The notes beneath the pieces were generated by a model. That model saw only the letters and a program-made list of their open reading frames with translations. It made no database searches and was not told the origin of the DNA. This document shows positions 16,600 to 23,635 of a stretch of DNA of 35,523 nucleotides, in pieces. The position numbers were made by a program, and so were the translations under genes. Position 1 is the stretch's first letter. Each line of letters opens with the position of its first letter. This stretch comes from Oscillospiraceae bacterium (GTDB taxonomy: Bacteria > Bacillota_A > Clostridia > Oscillospirales > Oscillospiraceae): the NCBI GenBank assembly GCA_017549325.1, contig JAFYVA010000038.1, positions 1-35,523 on the forward strand, read 5' to 3'.

Positions 16600-18516
16600 T
16601 CAGGCTTCGATGAACTGCTCTTTGCCCTCAGAGCACTCGGGGCAGACCCAGTCCTCAGGCAGCTTCTCGAAGAGGGTGCCGGGTGCGACCTCGCTCTCCT
16701 CGTCGCCCAGATCGGGGTCGTAGGTGTAGCCGCAGCCGCTGCAGACGTAGCTCTTTCCAATGGGGGTGGGCTTGGGGGGCGTGGGACGCTTCATCTTGAC
16801 CATGGGAGGTGCCGGAGCCTTCTCCTCCGTGCCGCCGAGGGCCTCGGTCAGCAGGGGCAGGATCTCCATCACGTCGCCCACGATACCGTAGTCGCAGTTC
16901 TTGAAGATGGGAGCGTTGCCGTTCTTATTGATAGCCACGATGGTAGAGGCATCCTTGATGCCCTTGAGGTGCTGGGACGCGCCGGAGATGCCGCAGGCGA
17001 TGTAGAGGTTGCCCATGAACTTCTGACCGGACATACCCACATAGCGGTTCAGAGGCAGATACTTCAGCGTCTCGGCCACGGGACGGGACGAACCGATGGC
17101 GGCACCTGCAGCCTTGGCCAGATCCTCGATGAGCTTCATGTTCTTCTTATCTCCGATGCCCTTACCGGCGGAGACAACGCGCTCAGCCTGAGGAATGGGG
17201 GTATCGAGGGCAATGCCCACGGAGAAGTCGTGACCGTCCTTCTTCAGAGCCGCCACCAAATCGGTGACCTTCTGGAGAGAATCGCCGTCGCGGAAGATGT
17301 GCTTTTTGCGAACGCCGGTGATGGGAGCGGGCTTCTTGGCCACACTGCGGCCGCCGCCCTCGTTGCCCTTTGTCAGCTTGCCCAGCAGGTGGGAGGCGAT
17401 GACCACGCGCTGGATCTCGTTGGTACCTTCATAGATGGTGGTGATCTTGGCATCGCGGTAGGCGCGCTCGACTTCCGTACCCTTGAGGAAGCCGGAACCG
17501 CCGAACACCTGCAGAGAGTCGTTGCAGACCTCCAGCGCGATGTCGGATGCGTACATCTTGGCCATGGCAGACTCCATGCCGTAGGGCACGTGTGCCTCCT
17601 TCATCTCGGCGGCGGAGTACACCAGGAAGCGGGCACAGCGCAGCTTGGTGGCGCTGTCGGCCAGCTTGAAGGACACGCCCTGATGGACGCCGATGGGCTT
17701 GCCGAACTGCTCGCGCTCGCGGGCGTAGTTCAGTGCGTGCTCGAAAGCGCCCTGTGCGATGCCCAGCGCCTGAGCGGCGATGCCGATGCGGCCGCCGTCC
17801 AGTGTGGCCATGGCGATCTTGAAGCCCTCGCCCTCCTTGCCCAGCAGGTTCTCCTTGGGGACCTTCACATCGTTGAAGATCAGCTCGGCGGTAGAGGAGG
17901 AACGGATACCCATCTTGTCATAGTGGTCACCGAACTCGAAACCGGGCCAGCCCTTCTCCACGATGAAAGCGGAGATACCGCGGGTACCGATGTCGGGGGT
18001 GGTCACGGCGAACACCACATAGGTGTCGGCCTTGGGCGCGTTGGTAATGAAGATCTTGCCGCCGTTGAGCAGCCAGTGGTCGCCCTTATCCACAGCGGTC
18101 GTCTCGGTGCCGCCTGCATCGGATCCGGCGTTGGGCTCGGTCAGGCCAAAGGCGCCGATCTTCTCGCCCTTTGCCAGAGGCACCAGATACTTTTTCTTCT
18201 GCTCCTCGGTGCCGAAGGCGTAGATGGGCCAGGAGCCGAGGGAGACATGGGCCGAGAGGATGACACCGGTTCCGCCGTCCACGCGGGCCAGTTCCTCCAC
18301 GGCGATGGCGTAGCTGAGGGCATCGAGGCCGGCGCCGCCATACTCTTTGGGGAGGGGGATGCCCATGAGCCCCATCTTGCCGAACTTGGCGATGGCCTCA
18401 CTGGGGAACTCGTTCTGCTGATCCAGCATGAACGCGATAGGCTTTACTTCTTCTTCAGCGAAAGCGCGGATCTTGGCGCGGAGCTCCTCATGAGCGGGAG
18501 TGGTCTGAAACAACAT
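16600..18516 (-). CDS. Acyl-CoA dehydrogenase / EtfA C-terminal / rubredoxin fusion
   Basis: 638 residues in one uninterrupted frame. (1) Short-chain acyl-CoA dehydrogenase, 1-380: GAFGLTEPNAGSD (121-133), catalytic base Glu363 in YEGTNEIQR. (2) C-terminal FAD domain of ETF alpha, about 405-560: VVSAGKGIG, GSSRPV (475-480), GMSGQK (494-499), CGISGASQH (508-516) and AINKN, where ETF alpha usually reads INKD. (3) Rubredoxin, about 587-638: CSGC (592-595) and CPEC (625-628) holding one iron. A Pro/Lys-rich linker (565-588) joins 2 and 3. ETF alpha's N-terminal domain and ETF beta are absent. Expected electron path: acyl-CoA to FAD to FAD to Fe(Cys)4, then the flavodiiron protein encoded next. 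Preceded by an Rrf2 regulator and AAAGGAGGAG. Domain calls strong; physiology inferred. Confidence 0.93.
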   Translation of the reverse strand: MLFQTTPAHEELRAKIRAFAEEEVKPIAFMLDQQNEFPSEAIAKFGKMGLMGIPLPKEYGGAGLDALSYAIAVEELARVDGGTGVILSAHVSLGSWPIYAFGTEEQKKKYLVPLAKGEKIGAFGLTEPNAGSDAGGTETTAVDKGDHWLLNGGKIFITNAPKADTYVVFAVTTPDIGTRGISAFIVEKGWPGFEFGDHYDKMGIRSSSTAELIFNDVKVPKENLLGKEGEGFKIAMATLDGGRIGIAAQALGIAQGAFEHALNYAREREQFGKPIGVHQGVSFKLADSATKLRCARFLVYSAAEMKEAHVPYGMESAMAKMYASDIALEVCNDSLQVFGGSGFLKGTEVERAYRDAKITTIYEGTNEIQRVVIASHLLGKLTKGNEGGGRSVAKKPAPITGVRKKHIFRDGDSLQKVTDLVAALKKDGHDFSVGIALDTPIPQAERVVSAGKGIGDKKNMKLIEDLAKAAGAAIGSSRPVAETLKYLPLNRYVGMSGQKFMGNLYIACGISGASQHLKGIKDASTIVAINKNGNAPIFKNCDYGIVGDVMEILPLLTEALGGTEEKAPAPPMVKMKRPTPPKPTPIGKSYVCSGCGYTYDPDLGDEESEVAPGTLFEKLPEDWVCPECSEGKEQFIEA

Positions 18517-18608
18517 ATAGTCTCCTCCTTTATGTCTATATTTATCCTTCTTGTATTCTTTTTATTCTTGATAATTTTTATCCAGTATTGGGGTAAAATT
18601 TTTCTTCC
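18517..18608 (-). promoter_or_regulatory. AT-rich leader of the fusion gene with a shared Rrf2-leader motif
   Basis: This 92-base, very AT-rich gap holds ATCAAGAATA (minus strand, 18563-18572), which also occurs in the Rrf2 leader at 19026-19035, and a short dyad GATAA-aaa-TTATC next to it. No convincing -35/-10 pair or terminator was found, so the fusion gene may be read from the Rrf2 promoter, from a weak local one, or both. Confidence 0.4.
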
Positions 18609-19007
18609 TCATGTCAGCAGCGACAGCAGATCGCAGGCGCGCAGCTCGTTGTCCATGCGCTGCTGGATACCGTTGAGCTTCTCGTGGACACAGCAGCCGC
18701 CGTTCTGTTCACGCCAGGGGCAGGTGTAGTGGGGATCCATGCAGGCGTTGACATCGCTGCGGGCCTCCATAATGGTCATCAGATCGTAGAGGGAAACCTC
18801 CTTGAGATCCTTGACGAGGCGGCAGCCACCGTCGACACCGCGGCTGACCTGTACCAGCCCTGCGCGGGAGAGCTTCTTGACGATCTTGTAGGCAAACTGC
18901 TGGGGGATCATCTGCTGCTGGGATATCTCACCCACCGCACGCTGTTCGCCGTCCAGCAGACTGCGCAGCACACGCAAAGCATAATCCGTTTCTCTTGTCA
19001 GCAGCAT
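18609..19007 (-). CDS. Rrf2-family transcription regulator with Fe-S-type cysteines
   Basis: 132 residues. N-terminal winged helix (1-75; TRETDYALRVL opening, SRGVDGGCRL wing), then a dimerisation helix and a Cys-rich segment with Cys89, Cys96, Cys105 and Cys106 (NACMDPHYTCPW, GGCC). That arrangement resembles the three-Cys cluster sites of IscR and NsrR, with its own spacing, so an O2- or NO-labile Fe-S cluster is likely but not proven. ATG at 19007 follows GGGAGGTGG. The promoter carries a palindrome over its -35 box, suggesting autoregulation. The gene is 92 bases upstream of the acyl-CoA dehydrogenase fusion on the same strand and is the obvious controller of that operon. Confidence 0.9.
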   Translation of the reverse strand: MLLTRETDYALRVLRSLLDGEQRAVGEISQQQMIPQQFAYKIVKKLSRAGLVQVSRGVDGGCRLVKDLKEVSLYDLMTIMEARSDVNACMDPHYTCPWREQNGGCCVHEKLNGIQQRMDNELRACDLLSLLT

Positions 19008-19039
19008 CGCGCCACCTCCCTTTTGTATTCTTGATTCGT

Positions 19040-19070
19040 ATTCTACTAAACTAGACTTGATTTGTCAAGT
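19040..19070 (-). promoter_or_regulatory. Promoter and palindromic operator of the Rrf2 gene
   Basis: Minus strand: -35 TTGACA (19063-19068), 17-base spacer, -10 TAGAAT (19040-19045). The inverted repeat ACTTGA-tttg-TCAAGT (19055-19070) covers the -35 box, a natural place for autorepression by Rrf2. The half-site TCAAG recurs at 19029-19033 and in the leader of the next gene. Confidence 0.72.
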
Positions 19071-19115
19071 ATTGTTTTATACCTTCATACGAAACTTTTG
19101 CGCTTTTTTTGCAAA

Positions 19116-19149
19116 AAAACACCGCAGACCTGTCGATCTGCGGTGTTTT
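19116..19149 (-). terminator. Terminator of the corrinoid methyltransferase operon
   Basis: 13-bp stem (19116-19128 with 19137-19149), eight-base loop. On the minus strand it is followed by a run of T. It lies 14 bases after the stop at 19163. Confidence 0.88.
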
Positions 19150-19162
19150 GATTGGGAAGGTT

Positions 19163-20170
19163 TCAGCGATAGAACTCCTCGGCGGCAGCGAAGAAAGCCT
19201 CGATGTTGGCCCAGGGGGACATGGGAGGAATGTCGCAGCCGGAAGAGATGACGAAGTTGGGTGCATGGCAGCACTCCTTCATCACCTGCAGGGTAGCCTC
19301 ACGGACAGACTCGGGCGTGCCCTGATTGATCTGGCCGGCGGGGTCCACATTGCCCATCACCAGCACATCGGCGGGGGCGGAGGGGATCATATCGGCCAGA
19401 CGGCAGGCGTTGCCGAAGTGGTAGCCCATCGCGCCGATGCCGTAGATAGCATCGCTCATCAGTGCCACATTGTCGCCGCAGTTGTGGTAGATCAGGGCGA
19501 ACTCGTCGCTCTGCACGGCATCCACGATCTTCTTGACATAGGGGTGAGAGAACTCCTCGGCAAGATTGGGAGAGAGCATACCGGCCAGAGGCTCGGCCAT
19601 CACCACGCCGTTGGCACCGGCGGCCTTATAGGCGTTGCAGTACTCGATGAGGAAAGCGGTGGTCTTTTCCAGCACGGTGTGCACCATGTCGGGCTCCTCA
19701 TAGCAATAGGCCATGGCCTCGCCCACATCCATCAGACGGCCGGCCAGAGAGAAGGGGCCGATGACGCCGGCGAACACGGGACGGTCGGTGATCATCTCGC
19801 TGGCCTTGGCGATGGCGTCGATATAGATGCCGGTGCGGCACACGCCCACTGCGGGCACTGCCAGAGCATCGGCCTCGTCCTCATCGGTGACGATGGCGCC
19901 CACCACGGTGGGGACCTCGTCATCGCTGACGCGGATCTCGGAACCGAAGCACTCGGCCTCCACGGACAGATCCATCAGGCTGACGGATGCACCGGAGGCA
20001 ACCTTATCGGCCACCATCTTCATGCCCTTGGCCTGATACTCGCTGCTGGAGATCAGGTCGCGGACAGTAATGTCCATCAGCTGCACGGCAGGGAAAGACA
20101 GAACGGGAACGGCCTGCTTGGTGGGGGCGGCAATGGTGTCGGCCACCCACTGTTTCATATTGCGCTTCAT
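19163..20170 (-). CDS. URO-D superfamily corrinoid methyltransferase B (MtaA/CmuA-like)
   Basis: 335 residues of the uroporphyrinogen decarboxylase-like barrel. Instead of the decarboxylase's Arg/Asp porphyrin site it has the zinc triad of cobamide methyltransferases: His229-Asn-Cys231 (IYHNCGDN) and Cys312 (SSGCDIPP). VMGNVDPAGQ (271-280) is a typical family stretch. The zinc would activate a thiol or other methyl acceptor/donor for exchange with the cobalt of the adjacent corrinoid protein. It follows that gene by 22 bases and is last in the operon. Of the two paralogues here this one, with HxC...C and GNVDP, looks more like MtaA/MtbA; donor-side versus acceptor-side role cannot be settled by reading. 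Confidence 0.87.
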   Translation of the reverse strand: MKRNMKQWVADTIAAPTKQAVPVLSFPAVQLMDITVRDLISSSEYQAKGMKMVADKVASGASVSLMDLSVEAECFGSEIRVSDDEVPTVVGAIVTDEDEADALAVPAVGVCRTGIYIDAIAKASEMITDRPVFAGVIGPFSLAGRLMDVGEAMAYCYEEPDMVHTVLEKTTAFLIEYCNAYKAAGANGVVMAEPLAGMLSPNLAEEFSHPYVKKIVDAVQSDEFALIYHNCGDNVALMSDAIYGIGAMGYHFGNACRLADMIPSAPADVLVMGNVDPAGQINQGTPESVREATLQVMKECCHAPNFVISSGCDIPPMSPWANIEAFFAAAEEFYR

Positions 20171-20192
20171 TACGGGTCGTTCTCCTTGCTGC

Positions 20193-20825
20193 TTACTTCA
20201 GGATCTCAGCGGCCACAGTGGCAGCGGAAGCGGCGTCGGAGGTGTAGTAGTCAGCGCCGACGGACTTGCAGAACTCCTCGGTAACGGGAGCGCCGCCGAT
20301 CATGACCTTGACCTTATCCTTCAGGCCGGCGGCCTCAACAGCCTTGACGACCTCGGCCATGACGGGCATGGTGGTGGTCAGCAGAGCGGAGCAGCCGATG
20401 ATGTCGGCGTTGTGCTCCTTGGCAGCCTCGACGAAAGCCTCGGCGGAGACATCCACGCCCAGGTCGATGACCTCGATGCCCTTGCCCTCGACCATCATCT
20501 TCACCAGGTTCTTGCCGATATCGTGCAGGTCGCCCTTGACGGTGCCCAGCACCATCTTACCGGGGGTGCCCACACCGGCCTCGGCCAGCAGGGGCTTGAG
20601 GATCTCAGCACCGGCGTTCATTGCGCGGGCTGCCACCAGCACCTCGGGAACGAACACTTCGTTGTTCTTAAACTTCTGGCCCACCACGTCCATACCGGGC
20701 AGGAGACCCTCGTTCAGGATCTGCTGAGGAGCGATGCCCTCTTCCAGTGCCTGCTGCACATACTGCACGACCAGCTTCTTCTTACCCTTCTGCAGGGACT
20801 CGGAAATCTCAACCAAAACGCTCAT
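20193..20825 (-). CDS. Corrinoid (methyl-cobamide) carrier protein, MtbC/MtvC-like
   Basis: 210 residues, the usual two-domain carrier: a four-helix cap (about 1-88, with NEGLLPGMDVVGQKF) and a Rossmann B12-binding domain (about 90-210). The base-off/His-on motif D99-L-H101-DI-G104 supplies the lower cobalt ligand; SALLTTTM and GGAPV line the nucleotide tail pocket. It should shuttle a methyl group on cobalt between the two URO-D-type methyltransferases encoded on either side, 67 bases downstream of one and 22 bases upstream of the other. Full length, no defects. Very confident on family; the methyl donor is unknown. Confidence 0.95.
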   Translation of the reverse strand: MSVLVEISESLQKGKKKLVVQYVQQALEEGIAPQQILNEGLLPGMDVVGQKFKNNEVFVPEVLVAARAMNAGAEILKPLLAEAGVGTPGKMVLGTVKGDLHDIGKNLVKMMVEGKGIEVIDLGVDVSAEAFVEAAKEHNADIIGCSALLTTTMPVMAEVVKAVEAAGLKDKVKVMIGGAPVTEEFCKSVGADYYTSDAASAATVAAEILK

Positions 20826-20892
20826 TTTCTTGTTTCCTTTCTCATTGTTTGTGTTGTGTATGTGAAGTTTTTCAACTTTCCTACCAATTCAT

Positions 20893-22005
20893 TCAGCGAA
20901 CAGAGTCGATCAGTGCCTTCAGGTTCTCCACCTTGCAGTTGAGGGGAACCTCGCAGCCGGTACCGAGAATAAAGCCGCCCTCCATACCCATATCGATGAG
21001 CTTGTTGCAATAGGCGGTGACCTCCTCGGGAGTACCGAACGCCATCAGCGTGGGAGGCACATCGCCGCGGATGACCTGATAGCCCTTGAGGATCTCGTAG
21101 GCAGCGGCCATATCGGTGGCGCCATCCAGCTCGATGATGCAGCAGCCCTTGGGCAGTTCCTTGAAATAGGGCAGCATGGGCAGCCAGTTGCCGTCGCAGT
21201 GGACGACGGAGGTGATTCCGGCCTCATAGAAGCCCAGGATCATCTGCTTGAGATAGGGCCAGGCAAACTCCTCGAACATAGCCGGGGAGATGAAGGTGGC
21301 GGAGGAGCGCATAGCGAAGATGGCGATACGGTTACCGCCGGCACTCTTGACGCCGGTAATGCCGGTCTTGATGATCTCGGGGGTAGCCTTCTCGCAGGCG
21401 GCCTTCACCTTCTCGGGGCAGTCGTACAGATCGCAGCAGAACTCGCCCATACCGCGGGACATGGAGAAGGTATCAAAAGCAGGGGCGGTGCCGGAGTGGA
21501 ACATGAGGGGGATGTTCTTGGAATCCCAGAACTTTTTGTTCTTCTTCACTTCCATACCGCAGCCGATGAATCCCTTGAGCACCTTGAACTTCAGGAAGGG
21601 GCCCTTGAAAGGAGGATTCTGGATGGAGGCCACGAAGGGGGTCTGCCATGCGCCGAAACCCTTCTCGATAATGAGATCGTAATCGGACTCCTGCATGATG
21701 GACTCCTCGATGAACTGGAACAGCTCATTCTCGCCCAGATCCTTGCCGGGGATGCGTACCTTCATCTGCTCGATGTAGGTGACGGTCTTGGGGCCGAGGG
21801 GGAACACCACATCGGGATAACCCGTCACTTCGCAGCACTTCTTGTAAGCATCCATCCATGCGTCATTGCCCTTGAAAATATCGGCCTGGGTCACGCCGGC
21901 AGCCACAGCGGCAAAGGTGCAGGTATGGGGGAACACGGGGATGTCCTCACGCTTGGCATAAGGCTTCATGCTCATAGCATAATCGAACTTTTGCTGGCTG
22001 GTCAT
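20893..22005 (-). CDS. URO-D superfamily corrinoid methyltransferase A
   Basis: 370 residues from the ATG at 22005, preceded by AAAGAGGG; the frame is open back to 22239, but that passes the promoter and palindrome and is rejected. URO-D-type barrel with the zinc pair His269-Cys270 (VVHCDGNW) and Cys351 (LGTGCEVP). The long N-terminal half (1-180) differs from gene B and likely shapes the substrate pocket. Known relatives include the aryl-O-demethylase component MtvB/VdmB and the chloromethane enzyme CmuA, so the substrate could be a methoxylated or other methylated compound (inference). First gene of the operon A-corrinoid protein-B, downstream of its LysR regulator. Confidence 0.85.
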   Translation of the reverse strand: MTSQQKFDYAMSMKPYAKREDIPVFPHTCTFAAVAAGVTQADIFKGNDAWMDAYKKCCEVTGYPDVVFPLGPKTVTYIEQMKVRIPGKDLGENELFQFIEESIMQESDYDLIIEKGFGAWQTPFVASIQNPPFKGPFLKFKVLKGFIGCGMEVKKNKKFWDSKNIPLMFHSGTAPAFDTFSMSRGMGEFCCDLYDCPEKVKAACEKATPEIIKTGITGVKSAGGNRIAIFAMRSSATFISPAMFEEFAWPYLKQMILGFYEAGITSVVHCDGNWLPMLPYFKELPKGCCIIELDGATDMAAAYEILKGYQVIRGDVPPTLMAFGTPEEVTAYCNKLIDMGMEGGFILGTGCEVPLNCKVENLKALIDSVR

Positions 22006-22014
22006 TAGAAAACC

Positions 22015-22056
22015 CTCTTTCCTGTAGAATACTTGTCCATATTCTACAGGAAAGAG
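22015..22056. promoter_or_regulatory. Perfect 17-bp inverted repeat over the methyltransferase promoter
   Basis: Arms 22015-22031 and 22040-22056 are exact reverse complements, with an eight-base spacer: 42 bases in all. The right arm on the plus strand contains the -10 box of the promoter at 22041-22069 and the spacer would hold the transcription start, so as DNA it is an operator-like site. In transcripts reading through from lysR it would fold into a hairpin that includes part of the ribosome site of methyltransferase A. Confidence 0.75.
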
Positions 22057-22069
22057 GAGCATTTGTGAA
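22041..22069 (-). promoter_or_regulatory. Promoter of the methyltransferase-corrinoid operon
   Basis: Minus strand: -35 TTCACA (22064-22069), 17-base spacer, -10 TAGAAT (22041-22046). Lies between lysR and gene A, downstream of the LysR-type box at 22091-22107. Confidence 0.68.
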
Positions 22070-22090
22070 ATTGAACTTTTGCGCCGTATC

Positions 22091-22107
22091 GATAACAAAT
22101 TGTTATC
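22091..22107. promoter_or_regulatory. LysR-type operator (T-N11-A palindrome)
   Basis: GATAACAA-A-TTGTTATC, a perfect palindrome with 8-bp arms that fits the T-N11-A rule of LysR boxes. It is centred about 33 bases upstream of the -35 box of the methyltransferase promoter and overlaps the first bases of the lysR stop codon. Confidence 0.6.
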
Positions 22108-22990
22108 ACTCCATGTCCGTAAGGAGTTTCTCAAACAGGATGATGGCGGGATTGGGGTTATCCTTACGCCATGCAAGACAGGAGGAGGCATCACCCAGCG
22201 GCAGTTCATTGATGACGCGGATGGACGGGTTGTTGGCAAGGCTGGAACTGTTGTTGATCAGTCCCACGCCGAGGCCCGCCTCTACCCACAGCATCAGCGT
22301 GGAGCGGTTGGGTGCGCGGCGCACATTGTTGGGCCGCAGCCCTTCCCGCCGCAGATCCCGCTCCAACAGATCGTAGCCCATGCGGCTGTCCTCGGGAGAG
22401 ATGACCAGCAGCGTCTCGGTCAGCAGTTCCTTGAAGGTAATGTTCTCTTTCTGCGCAAGAGGCAGCTTACGGGAGACGGCGAACACAGCCTTCTCCTCGT
22501 AGAGGCGCCGCAGCACCACGCCGTTCTGTCCGGCGATGTCGAACTCCAACGTCACGGCGATGTCGATCTCACCGCAGGAGAGCTGGCGGCGCAGTTCGGA
22601 AAAAGAGCCCTGATCGATCTTCAGGTCGATGTTGGGATAGGTCTTCATAAACTGGCGGCACAGGTCAGTGAAGTGCTCGCCCATCCACTGTCCCTCCAGC
22701 GTACCGATGGTCAGAGAGCCGGCATAGCCCATGCCCACCGTCTGCACCTCGGAGACAAGGGTATCGATGGCCGTCTGGATATCCTCCAGACCCTCTGCCA
22801 GCAGCGCACCGGCAGGTGTCAGGCGCACACGCTTTTGATCGCGGAAAAACAACTGCGTGTTGATCTCCTGCTCCATATTGGCGATCTGGCGGCTGAGGGC
22901 GGGCTGGGAGATATAGAGCTGTGATGCCGCCTTGGTAAAGTTCAGCGTATCGGCCAGCGCCAAAAAACATTTGATCTGCATGGTATTCAT
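22106..22990 (-). CDS. LysR-family regulator of the corrinoid operon
   Basis: 294 residues, standard LysR length: N-terminal winged helix-turn-helix (1-60; FTKAASQLYISQPALSRQI), linker helix to about 88, then a periplasmic-binding-protein-like effector domain (91-294; GSLTIGTLEG opening, LGVGLINNS near the end). It is unusual in being co-directional with and directly upstream of its presumed target operon rather than divergent. Own promoter at 23017-23045; GGGGGCGGG precedes the start. A second Met three codons in is possible. The effector is probably the methylated substrate or a product (inference). Confidence 0.92.
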   Translation of the reverse strand: MNTMQIKCFLALADTLNFTKAASQLYISQPALSRQIANMEQEINTQLFFRDQKRVRLTPAGALLAEGLEDIQTAIDTLVSEVQTVGMGYAGSLTIGTLEGQWMGEHFTDLCRQFMKTYPNIDLKIDQGSFSELRRQLSCGEIDIAVTLEFDIAGQNGVVLRRLYEEKAVFAVSRKLPLAQKENITFKELLTETLLVISPEDSRMGYDLLERDLRREGLRPNNVRRAPNRSTLMLWVEAGLGVGLINNSSSLANNPSIRVINELPLGDASSCLAWRKDNPNPAIILFEKLLTDME

Positions 22991-23016
22991 TATCCCGCCC
23001 CCTTTCTATTTGGCTC

Positions 23017-23045
23017 AGTATACCAAGATTTCGCCCTGTTTGCAA
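23017..23045 (-). promoter_or_regulatory. Promoter of lysR
   Basis: Minus strand: -35 TTGCAA (23040-23045), 17-base spacer, extended -10 TGG-TATACT (23017-23022). Confidence 0.7.
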
Positions 23046-23050
23046 CAACC

Positions 23051-23096
23051 AAACGCCCGGTTCCGTCCGACTTTGGGACGAAACCGGGCGTTTTTT
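23051..23096. terminator. Terminator after the DUF2284 gene
   Basis: 12-bp outer stem (23051-23062 with 23082-23093) with an inner CGTCC/GGACG helix. Its best T-run is on the plus strand; on the minus strand, where the gene lies, TTTGGTTGTT follows. Confidence 0.7.
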
Positions 23097-23632
23097 CAGT
23101 CGATCAGCACACAGGAGGTGTAGGTCATGGTTCTGGGGCCGTAATAATAGGGGACACCCGAGCCCTCGCACACCTGCGAGACCACCAAACCGTAGGCCTC
23201 CATGGAGGGGATCGCCCTGTGGGGGAAGCGGCAGGGGGCATCGGGATAGGTGCACTCCTTACAGATGGTGCAGGCGCCGGCCGCCATGGGCAGGCAGTTG
23301 GGATAGCGCCGGCGGATCGCATCGGTAAAAGCCAGAAAACGCTCTTTCTGCAGCTTCTCCGTGTCCATCATGGTCTCAATATCAAAGTCGTCCTCCATCT
23401 GTCCCGTAGACTGCACCAGCACGCCGCGGCGATAGGCCGCAGCTCTGGCCGAGATCTCCTCCAACGTGCCGCAGCCGGGAGGACAGGTCCAGCACTTTCC
23501 GTAGGCGTGACAGCGGTTGGCCTCACACATCTCACGGACAGCGGGGTTAAATTCCAGACAGGACATATTCAACAGTCCCGCATGTTCAAAGCCACACTCT
23601 GCGGCAAGATCCAGCAATTCCTGATCGGTCAT
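23096..23632 (-). CDS. DUF2284 Cys-rich predicted metal-binding protein
   Basis: 178 residues with about 13 Cys in two groups: C-x5-C-x2-C-x3-C (Cys41, 47, 50, 54; KCWTCPPGCG) and Cys121, 124, 127, 134 (ACTICKECTYPDAPC), the second looking like a ferredoxin-type [4Fe-4S] site. This is the DUF2284 family, often found beside corrinoid methyltransferases and RACo-type activators but not biochemically assigned as far as I know. It starts three bases after the stop of the activator gene, so the two are translationally coupled. A role in delivering low-potential electrons for cobalt reduction is plausible inference. Confidence 0.85.
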   Translation of the reverse strand: MTDQELLDLAAECGFEHAGLLNMSCLEFNPAVREMCEANRCHAYGKCWTCPPGCGTLEEISARAAAYRRGVLVQSTGQMEDDFDIETMMDTEKLQKERFLAFTDAIRRRYPNCLPMAAGACTICKECTYPDAPCRFPHRAIPSMEAYGLVVSQVCEGSGVPYYYGPRTMTYTSCVLID

Positions 23633-23635
23633 CTT

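Noticed and set aside
19055..19070. Palindrome read as a terminator
   Set aside because: Only a 6-bp stem without a T-run, and it lies on the -35 box, so an operator is the better reading.
22006..22239. N-terminal extension of methyltransferase A
   Set aside because: The extra codons cross the promoter, the 17-bp palindrome and the end of lysR; the ATG at 22005 has a proper ribosome site.
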